From contig NZ_LMWH01000026.1 in NCBI RefSeq assembly GCF_001507435.1, positions 124,001 through 188,000 on the forward strand: a DNA stretch of 64,000 nucleotides. Direction: 5' to 3'. Source of the DNA: Streptomyces sp. NRRL F-5122. GTDB taxonomy: Bacteria > Actinomycetota > Actinomycetes > Streptomycetales > Streptomycetaceae. Position numbers and translations under genes: made by a program. The notes beneath the pieces were generated by a model. It was not told the DNA's origin, did not search any database, and saw only the letters and a list, made by a program, of their open reading frames with translations. Shown here piece after piece: positions 9,363 through 17,569 of this stretch (its first letter is position 1; every line of letters begins with the position of its first letter).

Positions 9363-10895
9363 TCAAGAACTCCGGCCGCGGAGCATGTCCGCAGCGCGTT
9401 CGGCGATCGCACAAACGGTGGCGTTGGTGTTCGCGGAGGGGATGGACGGCATGACGGAGCCGTCGGCGACCCGTAGGCCGCCGACCCCGTGAACACGCAG
9501 GTGCCGGTCCACAACCGCAAGGGCGTCCTCGCCGATCCGGCAGGTGCCTACGGGGTGGAAGTACGAGGCGAGGCTTCTGCGCACGTACGCCTGCAGGGCG
9601 GCATCGTCGTCCGTCCGGGTGCCCGGCTTCATCTCGTACGCGCGCCAGTCGTCGAGAGCCCCGGCCTGCCCGATCTCCCGGGCCAGGCGGAGCCCTTGGA
9701 CCATCGTGGCCAGGTCGCGGTCGTCGCCCAGGTAGTTCGGGTCGAGCCTGGGCAGAGCGCCCGGCTGCGCGCTCGACAGACGGACTGTGCCGCGGCTGTG
9801 GGGGCGCATCACGGCGACTCCGATGGTGTAACCCTCCCCGGGTTCGGGGGCGTCGACCCCGGGAATGTGGCCGAGGGAGTCCACGAAGATCATCTGGAGG
9901 TCGGGCCCGTCCAGACCGGGTTGGCTTCGGACCAGACCGGCGGCCTCACCATGGTTGTTGGACCCTGCCGGGACCGGTCGTGCCGCGCTGTAGACGACGT
10001 TGCATATGGGATGGTCCTGGAGGTTCGCCCCGACTCCTGGGAGGTCCGCGGCCACCGCGATGCCCATCTCGCGCAGGTGCCTCGGCGGTCCGATGCCGGA
10101 GAGCATCAGCAACTGTGCCGAGCCGATGGTGCCCGCGGTGAGCACCACTTCGCCGCAGCAGCCGACGCGGGCGGTGCCGCCCGGGGTGCTGTACTCCACA
10201 CCCGTGCAACGGCCGTCGCGGACGTCCAGGCGGTGTACGAGCGCCTCGGTCAGCACCGTCAGATTGGCGCGGTGGCGCGACGGAGTGAGGTAGGCGTCGG
10301 CGGCACTCTGGCGCCTGCCGTCGACGATGTTCAGGTCGGTGCACCCGAACCCTTCCTCCGTCCCGCCGCTGATGTCGCTCGCACGGCGGTAACCGGTCTG
10401 CGTCGACGCACAGAGCAGGGCCGCGATCACCGGGTGGGGCGGCTGGGCGGGCGCAACGGTCAGCGGGCCGTCCGTACCGCGCAGCGCGGGATCGCGCCCC
10501 ACCGTGGTCTCGCTGCGCTTGAAGTACGGAAGCAGGTCGTCGAACCCCCAGCCCCGGGCCCCGTCGGACTCCCACGCGTCGTAGCAGGAGCGATGGCCGC
10601 GCAGAAAGGACATGGCGTTGATGGCGGATCCGCCACCGAGTACGCGGGCACGTGCCAGGAGGGCGGTGGTGCCGGTGGCTTCCTGGCGGACGGTGCTGTC
10701 GCCCCAGGTCGCCTCGGTGTGCACCAGGGTCGGCCAGGCCGAAGGCAGGGCGGCACCCGGCGGCGACCGGTCGACCCCGGCCTCCAGGAGCAGCACACGG
10801 GCGGCGCCGTCCTCGGACAGGCGCGCGGCGATCACGCTGCCTGCGGTGCCACCCCCGACGACGACGTAGTCGTAGCTGTCCGATGGCGCTTGCAT
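9363..10895 (-). CDS. GMC family FAD oxidoreductase
   Basis: A glucose-methanol-choline oxidoreductase of 510 residues, the usual size. The FAD-binding YVVVGGGTAGSVIAARL motif is at the N-terminus. The GMC signature region GGGSAINAMSFLRG follows, and the C-terminal part has HPVGTCRIG and the second GMC signature with DGSVMPSIPSANTNATV, which includes the active-site His/Asn region. It oxidises an alcohol with FAD; choline-dehydrogenase-like enzymes are the nearest relatives by pattern. The ATG at 10895 has AGAGG upstream; GTG codons at 10898 or 10907 are alternatives. It is divergent from a TetR gene, its likely regulator. Confidence 0.9.
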   Translation of the reverse strand: MQAPSDSYDYVVVGGGTAGSVIAARLSEDGAARVLLLEAGVDRSPPGAALPSAWPTLVHTEATWGDSTVRQEATGTTALLARARVLGGGSAINAMSFLRGHRSCYDAWESDGARGWGFDDLLPYFKRSETTVGRDPALRGTDGPLTVAPAQPPHPVIAALLCASTQTGYRRASDISGGTEEGFGCTDLNIVDGRRQSAADAYLTPSRHRANLTVLTEALVHRLDVRDGRCTGVEYSTPGGTARVGCCGEVVLTAGTIGSAQLLMLSGIGPPRHLREMGIAVAADLPGVGANLQDHPICNVVYSAARPVPAGSNNHGEAAGLVRSQPGLDGPDLQMIFVDSLGHIPGVDAPEPGEGYTIGVAVMRPHSRGTVRLSSAQPGALPRLDPNYLGDDRDLATMVQGLRLAREIGQAGALDDWRAYEMKPGTRTDDDAALQAYVRRSLASYFHPVGTCRIGEDALAVVDRHLRVHGVGGLRVADGSVMPSIPSANTNATVCAIAERAADMLRGRSS

Positions 10896-10936
10896 CACGA
10901 GTGTCACCTCTTCGGTGCGTCCGTTGTTTCCGTTGC

Positions 10937-10994
10937 TAACGGGATCTCGTTACCGACGACCAAAGTAATACAAGCAAGCTAATAGCGGTAGCTT
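10937..10994. promoter_or_regulatory. two inverted repeats between GMC oxidoreductase and tetR genes
   Basis: Inverted repeat 1 is TAACG-N6-CGTTA at 10937-10952. Inverted repeat 2 is AAGCTA-N7-TAGCTT at 10976-10994, just before the tetR start. Both lie in an AT-rich divergent promoter, the usual place for operators of the adjacent TetR protein. Confidence 0.5.
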
Positions 10995-11015
10995 TTTCTT
11001 GTTATCGTTGAAACT

Positions 11016-11768
11016 GTGGAGAAACAGACAAAAAGGTCTTCCGCGGCGGACACCCGGGAACGCCTGCTGGACGCCGCGGCATCTCTCCTGAGCCACGGCG
11101 GCAGAGAGGCGCTCTCCACGCGCGCGGTGAGCGCGGGGGCCGGGGTGCAGGCGCCGACGATCTACCGGCTGTTCGGCGACATGAACGGACTGCTCGACGC
11201 GGTCGCGACCCACGGATTCCGCACCTATCTCGCCGACAAACACTCCCTCGGCGACACCGACGACCCGGTGGACGACCTGCGCCGCGGCTGGGATCTGCAC
11301 ATCGAGTTCGGCCTGTCGATGCCGGCCTTCTACGCCCTCATGTACGGCGAGGGGCGCGAACGGGCCTCGCCGGCGGGCCGGGAGGCCTACCGGATGCTGC
11401 GTCGGCAGATCGGGCGAGTGGGCGCCGCCGGAGGTCTGCGCATGAGCGTGGACCGGGCGGCCCTGATCATGCACGCCAGCGGTGTAGGTGTGGTCCTGTC
11501 ACTGCTCGCCACTCCGCCCGCCGACCGGGACGTCGAGATCTCGCCCATCGTCCGCGAACAGGTGCTGCGCACGATCACGGCCGGACACGAGGACCAGTCC
11601 GCCACCTCGACCGATGTGCCCAGCCGGTCAGTCGCACTGCACGAGGCGCTCCGGAGCAGCGGTACCGCGGCGCTCACACCGGCCGAGCAGGGCGTACTGG
11701 CCGAATGGCTCGACCGTATGGCCGACGCGGACAGCGTCGGCCACCGTCAGGCGGGAGGGCGACCGTGA
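11016..11768 (+). CDS. TetR/AcrR family transcriptional regulator
   Basis: A 250-residue regulator with an N-terminal helix-turn-helix at about residues 12-60 (TRERLLDAAASLLSHGG, then AGVQAPTIYRLFGDMNGLL). The rest is the ligand-binding, dimerising helical domain, slightly longer than usual. The start is a GTG at 11016; no good ribosome site is seen, so a leaderless or very short leader transcript is possible. It is divergent from the GMC oxidoreductase gene across a region with two inverted repeats, which suggests it represses that gene and itself. Confidence 0.9.
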   Translation: MEKQTKRSSAADTRERLLDAAASLLSHGGREALSTRAVSAGAGVQAPTIYRLFGDMNGLLDAVATHGFRTYLADKHSLGDTDDPVDDLRRGWDLHIEFGLSMPAFYALMYGEGRERASPAGREAYRMLRRQIGRVGAAGGLRMSVDRAALIMHASGVGVVLSLLATPPADRDVEISPIVREQVLRTITAGHEDQSATSTDVPSRSVALHEALRSSGTAALTPAEQGVLAEWLDRMADADSVGHRQAGGRP

Positions 11769-11849
11769 CGCCGTCCACCGCCGGGCCCGGGCGAACACCG
11801 CGTCATGGTGTGCGAGTACCTGGGCGAGCCATCCCGCCGAGCCCCGGGC

Positions 11850-11870
11850 TCCCGCCGACCGTCGGCGGGA
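11850..11870. terminator. short hairpin between convergent genes
   Basis: An 8-bp perfect stem (TCCCGCCG at 11850-11857, CGGCGGGA at 11863-11870) with a 5-nt loop. It lies between the converging tetR and formate/nitrite channel genes, so it may stop transcripts from both sides. Confidence 0.5.
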
Positions 11871-11880
11871 ACACCGCCGA

Positions 11881-12738
11881 TCAGGAGGAGACGGCCGACT
11901 GTTCCGGGAGTGCGACGGATTCGGTGGCGGTCGCGGGCCCCTTCGGCGTGCGCCGGCCCAGGAATCCGTAGGCCGCGCCGACGAGCAGACATCCGCCGAC
12001 GAGATTCCCCAGTCCGACCAGAGCGAGATTGTGGGCGAAAGCGCCTGCGGTCGCACCCGGCACATGCTCGAACATGCCGAGCGCGAAGTAGGTCATGTTG
12101 GCCACCACATGCTCGAAGCCGGACGCCACGAAGGCCAGAATGCCCCAGAAGATCAGCATGATCTTGGCCCCGTCGGACGTGGTCCGTGCCGCCATCCACA
12201 CAGCCAGGCAGACCAGGAAGTTGCAGAGCACCGCCCGGAAGAAGAGGGCCGCTCCGGACGCCGCCGTCTTCGCCTTGATCACGCTCGCCAGCAGGACGAG
12301 TGCCGGGGCGGCATGTCCCGGGGTGGCACCGGAGGTGATGACACCGCTGCCGTGCACCAGCCAGGCGAACAGAACCGACCCGACGAGGTTGCCCACGAAC
12401 GAACCCACGATCACCGCCAGGGCGTTACCGACCGTGCAGCGCCGGGCGATCGCCCCCTGGACCATGGTCATCATGTTGCTGGTGGTCAGTTCGGCACCCG
12501 CGAAGACCACCAAGGTCAGTGCAACGGCGAACACCAGCCCTTCGACGAGCTTGGTGAACGGCGACGACGCGGCGAGCAGAGGTCCGCCGACGCTCAGCAG
12601 CAGCACCACCCCCACCCCGATGAAGGCGCCGCCCAGCGACGAACTGACCAGGTAGCGACCCGGCTTGCGGAGGCTGTCGGCCTTGTCGGCGGCCACCTGC
12701 CCCTGTTCGACAAGGGCCTCGGATATGGCGATGGGCAT
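11881..12738 (-). CDS. formate/nitrite transporter (FNT) family channel
   Basis: A 285-residue integral membrane protein with six hydrophobic spans, the FNT size. The FNT signature AGAELTTSNMMTM is at about residues 80-92 and the FEHVVANMTYF motif near residue 200 is the second conserved half-helix motif. It would pass small monocarboxylates or nitrite across the membrane. The ATG at 12738 has AGGAAG 8 nt upstream (GCACAGGAAGTGAAAGC leader), so the longer open frame upstream is not used. It is a single-gene unit, divergent from the LacI-type regulator. Confidence 0.9.
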   Translation of the reverse strand: MPIAISEALVEQGQVAADKADSLRKPGRYLVSSSLGGAFIGVGVVLLLSVGGPLLAASSPFTKLVEGLVFAVALTLVVFAGAELTTSNMMTMVQGAIARRCTVGNALAVIVGSFVGNLVGSVLFAWLVHGSGVITSGATPGHAAPALVLLASVIKAKTAASGAALFFRAVLCNFLVCLAVWMAARTTSDGAKIMLIFWGILAFVASGFEHVVANMTYFALGMFEHVPGATAGAFAHNLALVGLGNLVGGCLLVGAAYGFLGRRTPKGPATATESVALPEQSAVSS

Positions 12739-13079
12739 GCTTTCACTTCCTGTGCAGCGTTGCGGTCCCCCTGAGGGATCTACGGCGAAGCGCCGGGCCT
12801 GCATGATCGGCGGTACAGGCTTTTCGATCCTGAACCGACTCATGACCCAATTGCTTCAATGGAATACAAAGCTCTGACAAAATGGCGGATATCCGATTCG
12901 ACGGTACAAGATCGAACTCGCCCGTGGCTGTGTGCATCGTCACTCCGGGACCGGCGCCGAGGTCCTGCGCTCCGCTGCGTGACCCGCCGGGGGACCTGAC
13001 CTCGCGCGGCCGCGCCCGGCGCAGGCATACTCGGGGCCCTGCGGGCGCGTCCGCGTTCGCGAGCAGCAGGAGGTGGGCG
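12739..13079. other. 341-bp divergent intergenic region
   Basis: It holds the promoters of the FNT channel (minus) and the LacI regulator (plus). The part at 12840-12900 is relatively AT-rich and is the most likely promoter area. No gene, clear palindrome or RNA structure was seen. Confidence 0.4.
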
Positions 13080-14093
13080 ATGGTCTCGTCGTCGTCGGTG
13101 CCGGGGACTGAGCCCCGGAAAGTCACGATCCATGACGTCGCCCGGTCCGCCGGCGTGTCCCGGCAGACCGTGTCGCGGGCGTTGAACGACAAGGACGAGA
13201 TCGACGGCACCACCAAGCAGCGCGTCCTCGACGCCGCCCGGGCGCTCGGCTACCGGCCCAGCAGGTTCGCCCGAGGTCTGGTCCGGCAGGACACCACCAC
13301 CATCGGACTGGTCATCCCCGACCTGCTCAACCCCTTCTTCACCGAGGTCGCCGCGGCCGCCCTGGAGGCGGCACGGTCCCGGGGCTGGCACGTGGTCGTC
13401 TACGACACGGCGGACACGGCCGAGGAGGAACGCGGCACACTCCAGGTGATCAGCTCGCAAGTGGACGCGGTGGTCGGCTACTTCAGCTGCCCGGAGGACG
13501 AAGTCGAACTGTTCACCCGCGGCATGCCGGTGGTGCTCATCGGCCGCGAGCACCGCACGGCGCGGTTCAGCTCCATCCGGATCGACGGTGAGGACGGTGT
13601 CCACGCCGCGGTCGCGCACCTGGTCGCCCGGGGCCACGCACAGATCGGCATGCTCGACCACGACGGCCGCGCCGAGCCGAGCATCCGGCGCGAGTGGTTC
13701 ACCGCCGCCGCGACGTCCCATGGGCTCGACGCCGGCATGGTGGTCGGTGCGGACCAGTCGGCCGACGGCGGCGGCGCCGCCCTCAGGACACTGCTCACCA
13801 CACATCCGGACATCACCGCGGTCCTGACCTTCAACGACATCATCGCGATCGGCGCCCTGCGCGAGGCGCGCCGGATCGGCCGGAGCGTCCCCGAGGAACT
13901 GGCCGTGATCGGCTTCGACGGCCTGCAACTGGGCGCGGTCGTCGAACCGCCGCTCACCAGCGTCGCCCTCGACACACGCAAGCTCGGCGCACTCGCCATC
14001 GAGCAGGTCGCACGGCTGCTGACCGGGGTGAATCCGCTCGCGGCCGACGACCTCGTCGTCCGGGCCGAGCTCCGGCTGGCGGGTTCCGCTTAA
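13080..14093 (+). CDS. LacI family transcriptional regulator
   Basis: A 337-residue LacI/GalR protein. The DNA-binding helix-turn-helix and hinge occupy residues about 16-62 (VTIHDVARSAGVSRQTV, then RALGYRPSRFARGL), followed by a periplasmic-binding-protein-like sugar domain (TIGLVIPDLLNPFF; final segment VIGFDGLQLG). The ATG at 13080 is chosen because a full AGGAGG lies at 13068-13073. It sits directly upstream of a sugar ABC transporter and alpha-mannosidase and before a 46-bp palindrome, so it probably represses that operon until a sugar ligand, likely a manno-oligosaccharide, binds. Confidence 0.93.
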   Translation: MVSSSSVPGTEPRKVTIHDVARSAGVSRQTVSRALNDKDEIDGTTKQRVLDAARALGYRPSRFARGLVRQDTTTIGLVIPDLLNPFFTEVAAAALEAARSRGWHVVVYDTADTAEEERGTLQVISSQVDAVVGYFSCPEDEVELFTRGMPVVLIGREHRTARFSSIRIDGEDGVHAAVAHLVARGHAQIGMLDHDGRAEPSIRREWFTAAATSHGLDAGMVVGADQSADGGGAALRTLLTTHPDITAVLTFNDIIAIGALREARRIGRSVPEELAVIGFDGLQLGAVVEPPLTSVALDTRKLGALAIEQVARLLTGVNPLAADDLVVRAELRLAGSA

Positions 14094-14164
14094 CCGGCCG
14101 GACTCGTGCGCGACTCGAACTCTTGACACTCGACCGGACCGGAGCGCACACTTCCGAACACTTC

Positions 14165-14217
14165 ACAACGTTCCCCGTGAGCGTTCACGTGAACGTTCAC
14201 GTGAACGCTCACGGGGA
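14165..14217. promoter_or_regulatory. 46-bp perfect palindrome, probable LacI operator
   Basis: Bases 14172-14217 form an uninterrupted perfect palindrome of 46 bp. It is made of two adjacent 12-bp palindromes GTTCACGTGAAC (14183-14194 and 14195-14206) flanked by GTGAGC and GCTCAC, so its centre is AACGTT. A further ACAACGTT lies at 14165-14172. LacI proteins bind such CG-centred palindromes. It is 144 bp before the importer lipoprotein gene. A TTGACA at 14123-14128 may be the -35 box of the operon, which would put the palindrome over or just after the start of transcription. Confidence 0.75.
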
Positions 14218-14360
14218 TAGCACACATGGTTGCCAAGTCCCGCCTCGGCGTTCGGCGTCCAGCCGACACCGCGGCGTCCTGTCCCCAGAAGGCATCCCGC
14301 CTCAGGTGTCAACGTCGACCCGTCTAGCGCCGCCGCTAGGCGTTCTCTGGAACGGAAAAA

Positions 14361-15695
14361 ATGAGCAACACAGTCACGCGCATCCGCTTCGCCGTGGTCG
14401 CCGCGGCCGCCGGTACCGTCGTACTCGCCGGGTGCTCGTCGCCCGCTCCGTCGGACAAGGCCTCCGCGGCGTCCTGCGAGCCCTCCAAGGGCAAGGTCAC
14501 TCTTCAGTACTGGAACACCGTTCCGGGCATGGACCAGGTCGTCGCCCTGTGGAACAAGAAGAACCCGGACATCCAGGTCCAGATGAAGAACATCTCCAAC
14601 GACCAGTACGGCACGATCGGCAACGCCCTCAAGGCGGGCAAGGCGCCGGAGCTCGCACAGGTCGGCTATGACGAGCTTCCCAGCCTGCGCACCCAGGACG
14701 CCTTCGTGGACGCCTCGGCCTGCTCGGACGCCACCGCCGCCAAGTCGAAGTTCGTCCCGTGGACCTGGTCGCAGACCAGCTTCGGCGGCACCGGGGTGTT
14801 CGCCATGCCGCAGGACACCGGCCCGATGGCCCTCTACGTCCGCAGTGACATCTTCAAGAAGAACGGACTCACCATCCCGAAGACCTGGGACGAGTACGCG
14901 GCGGACGCGCAGAAGCTGCACAAGGCGGACCCCAACCTCAGCATCACGTTCTTCGATCCGAACAACGCCGAGTGGTTCAACGGGCTCCTCTGGCAGAACA
15001 ACGCCGAGATGTACAAGTACTCCGCCGACAAGTGGCACGTCAACGTCGAGTCGGACCAGAGCAAGCAGGTCGCCGACTACTGGCAGAAGCTGATCGACGA
15101 CAAGCTCGTCCGCACCGACCTCGCCCACGGTTCGACCCAGATGTACGCGGCCTACCAGAAGGACCAGATCGCCACCTACGTGGGCGCCGCCTGGGGCTAC
15201 AGCATGTTCCGCGACAACCTGCCCAAGCAAGCCGGCAAGTGGACCATCGTCCCGATGCCGACGTGGGGCGCGAACGGCGCGTCGGGCGACTGGGGCGGAT
15301 CGACCGTCGCATTCATGAAGGGCAACAAGCACCTGTACGAGTCGGTCAAGTTCAACACCTGGCTGAACACCGACCCGGAAGCCCTGGCGATGGAGAACAA
15401 GCTGGGCGGCCTCTACCCGGCGGCCAGCGCCGGTCTGAAGCTTCCTGCCCTGTCCGAGGGCGTTCCGTACTACAACAACGAGAAGATCTTCGACGTCTTC
15501 GCGGACTCGTCCACGAAGATCGACACCAACTTCGCCTGGGGCCCCACGCAGAAGACCGTGAACCTGGCCCTGCAGGACGCGATGGCCAAGGCCGCAGGCG
15601 GCAAGGGCAAGATCACCGACGCGCTGTCCGCCGCCCAGGCTGCCGCACTGAAGTCGATGAAGGACCAGGCGATCCCGGCCACGGCAGGCAAGTGA
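14361..15695 (+). CDS. ABC transporter sugar-binding lipoprotein
   Basis: A 444-residue family 1 extracellular solute-binding protein. The signal peptide ends in a lipobox VLAGC with Cys25 as the lipidated residue. The mature protein begins with a Ser/Pro/Ala linker, then VTLQYWNTVPGMDQVVALWNKK, typical of oligosaccharide-binding proteins. It captures a sugar outside the membrane and passes it to the two permeases encoded just downstream. The neighbouring alpha-mannosidase suggests mannose-containing oligosaccharides. The ribosome site is weak (GGAA). It is the first gene of the operon after the large palindrome. Confidence 0.93.
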   Translation: MSNTVTRIRFAVVAAAAGTVVLAGCSSPAPSDKASAASCEPSKGKVTLQYWNTVPGMDQVVALWNKKNPDIQVQMKNISNDQYGTIGNALKAGKAPELAQVGYDELPSLRTQDAFVDASACSDATAAKSKFVPWTWSQTSFGGTGVFAMPQDTGPMALYVRSDIFKKNGLTIPKTWDEYAADAQKLHKADPNLSITFFDPNNAEWFNGLLWQNNAEMYKYSADKWHVNVESDQSKQVADYWQKLIDDKLVRTDLAHGSTQMYAAYQKDQIATYVGAAWGYSMFRDNLPKQAGKWTIVPMPTWGANGASGDWGGSTVAFMKGNKHLYESVKFNTWLNTDPEALAMENKLGGLYPAASAGLKLPALSEGVPYYNNEKIFDVFADSSTKIDTNFAWGPTQKTVNLALQDAMAKAAGGKGKITDALSAAQAAALKSMKDQAIPATAGK

Positions 15696-15702
15696 CCGCA
15701 GC

Positions 15703-16653
15703 ATGACCGACATCGCAACCCGCGCAACCCGCGTGGTGGCACAGACCGGGGGCCGCCGCCGTCGTCTCAACGGCGGCGGCCCCCGGGCCGGCGTCATCGT
15801 CGCGTTCCTGACCCCGTTCTTCCTCCCGTTCGTGCTGTTCTACCTGGTGCCGGTCGGCTACGCGCTCTGGCAGAGCTTCCTGGTCGTGCGCAGGACCGGC
15901 GGCCAGTACGGCACCTCCTACACGACCTTCGGCGGCTTCGAACAGTATGTGCAGGTGTTCCAGAACCATGAGTTCTGGGCCAGCATCGGCCGTATCGGAC
16001 TGTTCGGCATCGTCCAGGTGCCGATCATGCTGTTCGTGGCGCTGATCATGGCACTGCTGCTCGACACCCCCCTGCTCAAGGCCAAGTCGTTCTTCCGCAT
16101 CACGGCGTTCATGCCGTACGCCGTGCCGGGTGTGATCGCCGCGATCATGTGGTCGTATCTGTACTCGCCGCAGCTCAGCCCCGTGGTCGACCTGCTCAAG
16201 GGGATAGGCCTCCAGCCGGACTTCCTCGGCCCGGACGCCGTGCTGTGGTCGGCGGCGAACGTCTCCACCTGGCTGTGGACCGGCTACAACATGCTGATCA
16301 TGTTCTCGGCGCTGCAGTCGATCCCGCAGGAGCTCTACGAAGCCGCAAAGATCGACGGCGCGAGCAACTGGGCGATCGCATGGCAGATCAAGGTCCCGAT
16401 CATCGCTCCATCGATCATCCTGACCACGGTGTTCTCGATCATCGGCACGTTGCAGCTCTACGCGGAGCCGGCCGTGCTGCGCCAGATCTCCTCGAACATC
16501 TCGAGCACGTTCACGCCGAACATGCTCGCCTACGCGGTGGCATCCGGAAACAACTACCAGCAAGCGGCGGCGATCTCCGTGGTCATCGCCGTCATCACCT
16601 TCGTCTTGAGCTTCGGGTTCATGCGACTGACGTCGAAGAGGGCCGGACTGTGA
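15703..16653 (+). CDS. ABC sugar transporter permease (MalF type)
   Basis: A 316-residue membrane protein with six predicted spans. The conserved cytoplasmic EAA loop is EAAKIDGASNWAIAWQIKVP at about residues 211-230, which docks the ATPase subunit. The basic N-terminal tail precedes the first span (GVIVAFLTPFFLPFVLFYLV). It starts 8 bp after the lipoprotein stop and its own stop overlaps the next permease start, so translation is coupled. It forms the import channel with the next gene product. Confidence 0.93.
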   Translation: MTDIATRATRVVAQTGGRRRRLNGGGPRAGVIVAFLTPFFLPFVLFYLVPVGYALWQSFLVVRRTGGQYGTSYTTFGGFEQYVQVFQNHEFWASIGRIGLFGIVQVPIMLFVALIMALLLDTPLLKAKSFFRITAFMPYAVPGVIAAIMWSYLYSPQLSPVVDLLKGIGLQPDFLGPDAVLWSAANVSTWLWTGYNMLIMFSALQSIPQELYEAAKIDGASNWAIAWQIKVPIIAPSIILTTVFSIIGTLQLYAEPAVLRQISSNISSTFTPNMLAYAVASGNNYQQAAAISVVIAVITFVLSFGFMRLTSKRAGL

Positions 16654-17507
16654 GCAACCAGCCCCTTATCCGTGAGAGCCGCGTCAGCCGCACGGCCATG
16701 ATGGCTCTGATGTTCCTGCTGGCGATCTACTTCCTGCTGCCTATCTACTTTCTCATCGTCGCGGCGACAAAACCCCAGGGCGACCTCGCCGCCACCAACG
16801 GGCTCGCGTTCTCGCACTTCAACCTGTTCGACAACCTGAGCACCCTGTTCAGCCGCAGCGACGGCATCTTCGGCCGGTGGGCGCTGAACAGCGTGATCTA
16901 CGCGGTGCTCGGCGCGGCCGTCGGAACCCTGATCTCCGCGCTGTGCGGGTACGCGCTCGCCAAGTTCACCTTCCGGGGACGGGAGTTCCTCTTCTCCGTC
17001 ATCCTCGGTGGCGTCCTCGTGCCCACCACCGCGCTCGCGCTCCCGCTGTTCCTCCTGTTCTCGGCGACCGGGATCGTCAACACCTACCTCGCGGTGTTCC
17101 TGCCCAGCATCGTCAGCCCGTTCGGTGTCTACCTCGCCCGTATCTTCGCCTCCGCCGCGGTGCCCCAGGAGCTTCTGGAGTCGGCGCGCCTGGACGGGGC
17201 GGGCGAGTTCCGCACGTTCTTCTCGGTGGCGATGCGGCTGATGTCGCCCTCGCTGGTGACCATCTTCCTGTTCCAGTTCGTGGCCATCTGGAACAACTTC
17301 TTCCTGCCGATGGTGATGCTGCAGAAGGAGTCGCTCTTCCCGATCACGCTCGGACTCTACGAGTGGAACGGCCAGACCGCCCGTGCCCCACTCCTGCAGG
17401 AATCCGTTATCACGGGGTCGCTGGTCTCGATCGTGCCCGTGATCATCCTGTTCCTCCTGCTGCAGCGGTTCTGGCGCACCGGACTCGCAGCCGGCTCCCT
17501 CAAGTGA
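16650..17507 (+). CDS. ABC sugar transporter permease (MalG type)
   Basis: A 285-residue membrane protein with six spans and an EAA loop (ESARLDGAGEFRTFF at about residues 184-198). The GTG start at 16650 overlaps the TGA of the preceding permease by four bases, the usual coupling for MalF/MalG pairs. No ATP-binding subunit is encoded nearby; in Streptomyces a shared MsiK-type ATPase commonly energises such importers, and that is the likely case here. A 62-bp gap leads to the alpha-mannosidase gene. Confidence 0.93.
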   Translation: MSNQPLIRESRVSRTAMMALMFLLAIYFLLPIYFLIVAATKPQGDLAATNGLAFSHFNLFDNLSTLFSRSDGIFGRWALNSVIYAVLGAAVGTLISALCGYALAKFTFRGREFLFSVILGGVLVPTTALALPLFLLFSATGIVNTYLAVFLPSIVSPFGVYLARIFASAAVPQELLESARLDGAGEFRTFFSVAMRLMSPSLVTIFLFQFVAIWNNFFLPMVMLQKESLFPITLGLYEWNGQTARAPLLQESVITGSLVSIVPVIILFLLLQRFWRTGLAAGSLK

Positions 17508-17569
17508 CCCCGCGCCGGCGCGCTCCCCACACGCACATCGCTCCACCCACACAGAAGGTCCCTGCCCCC

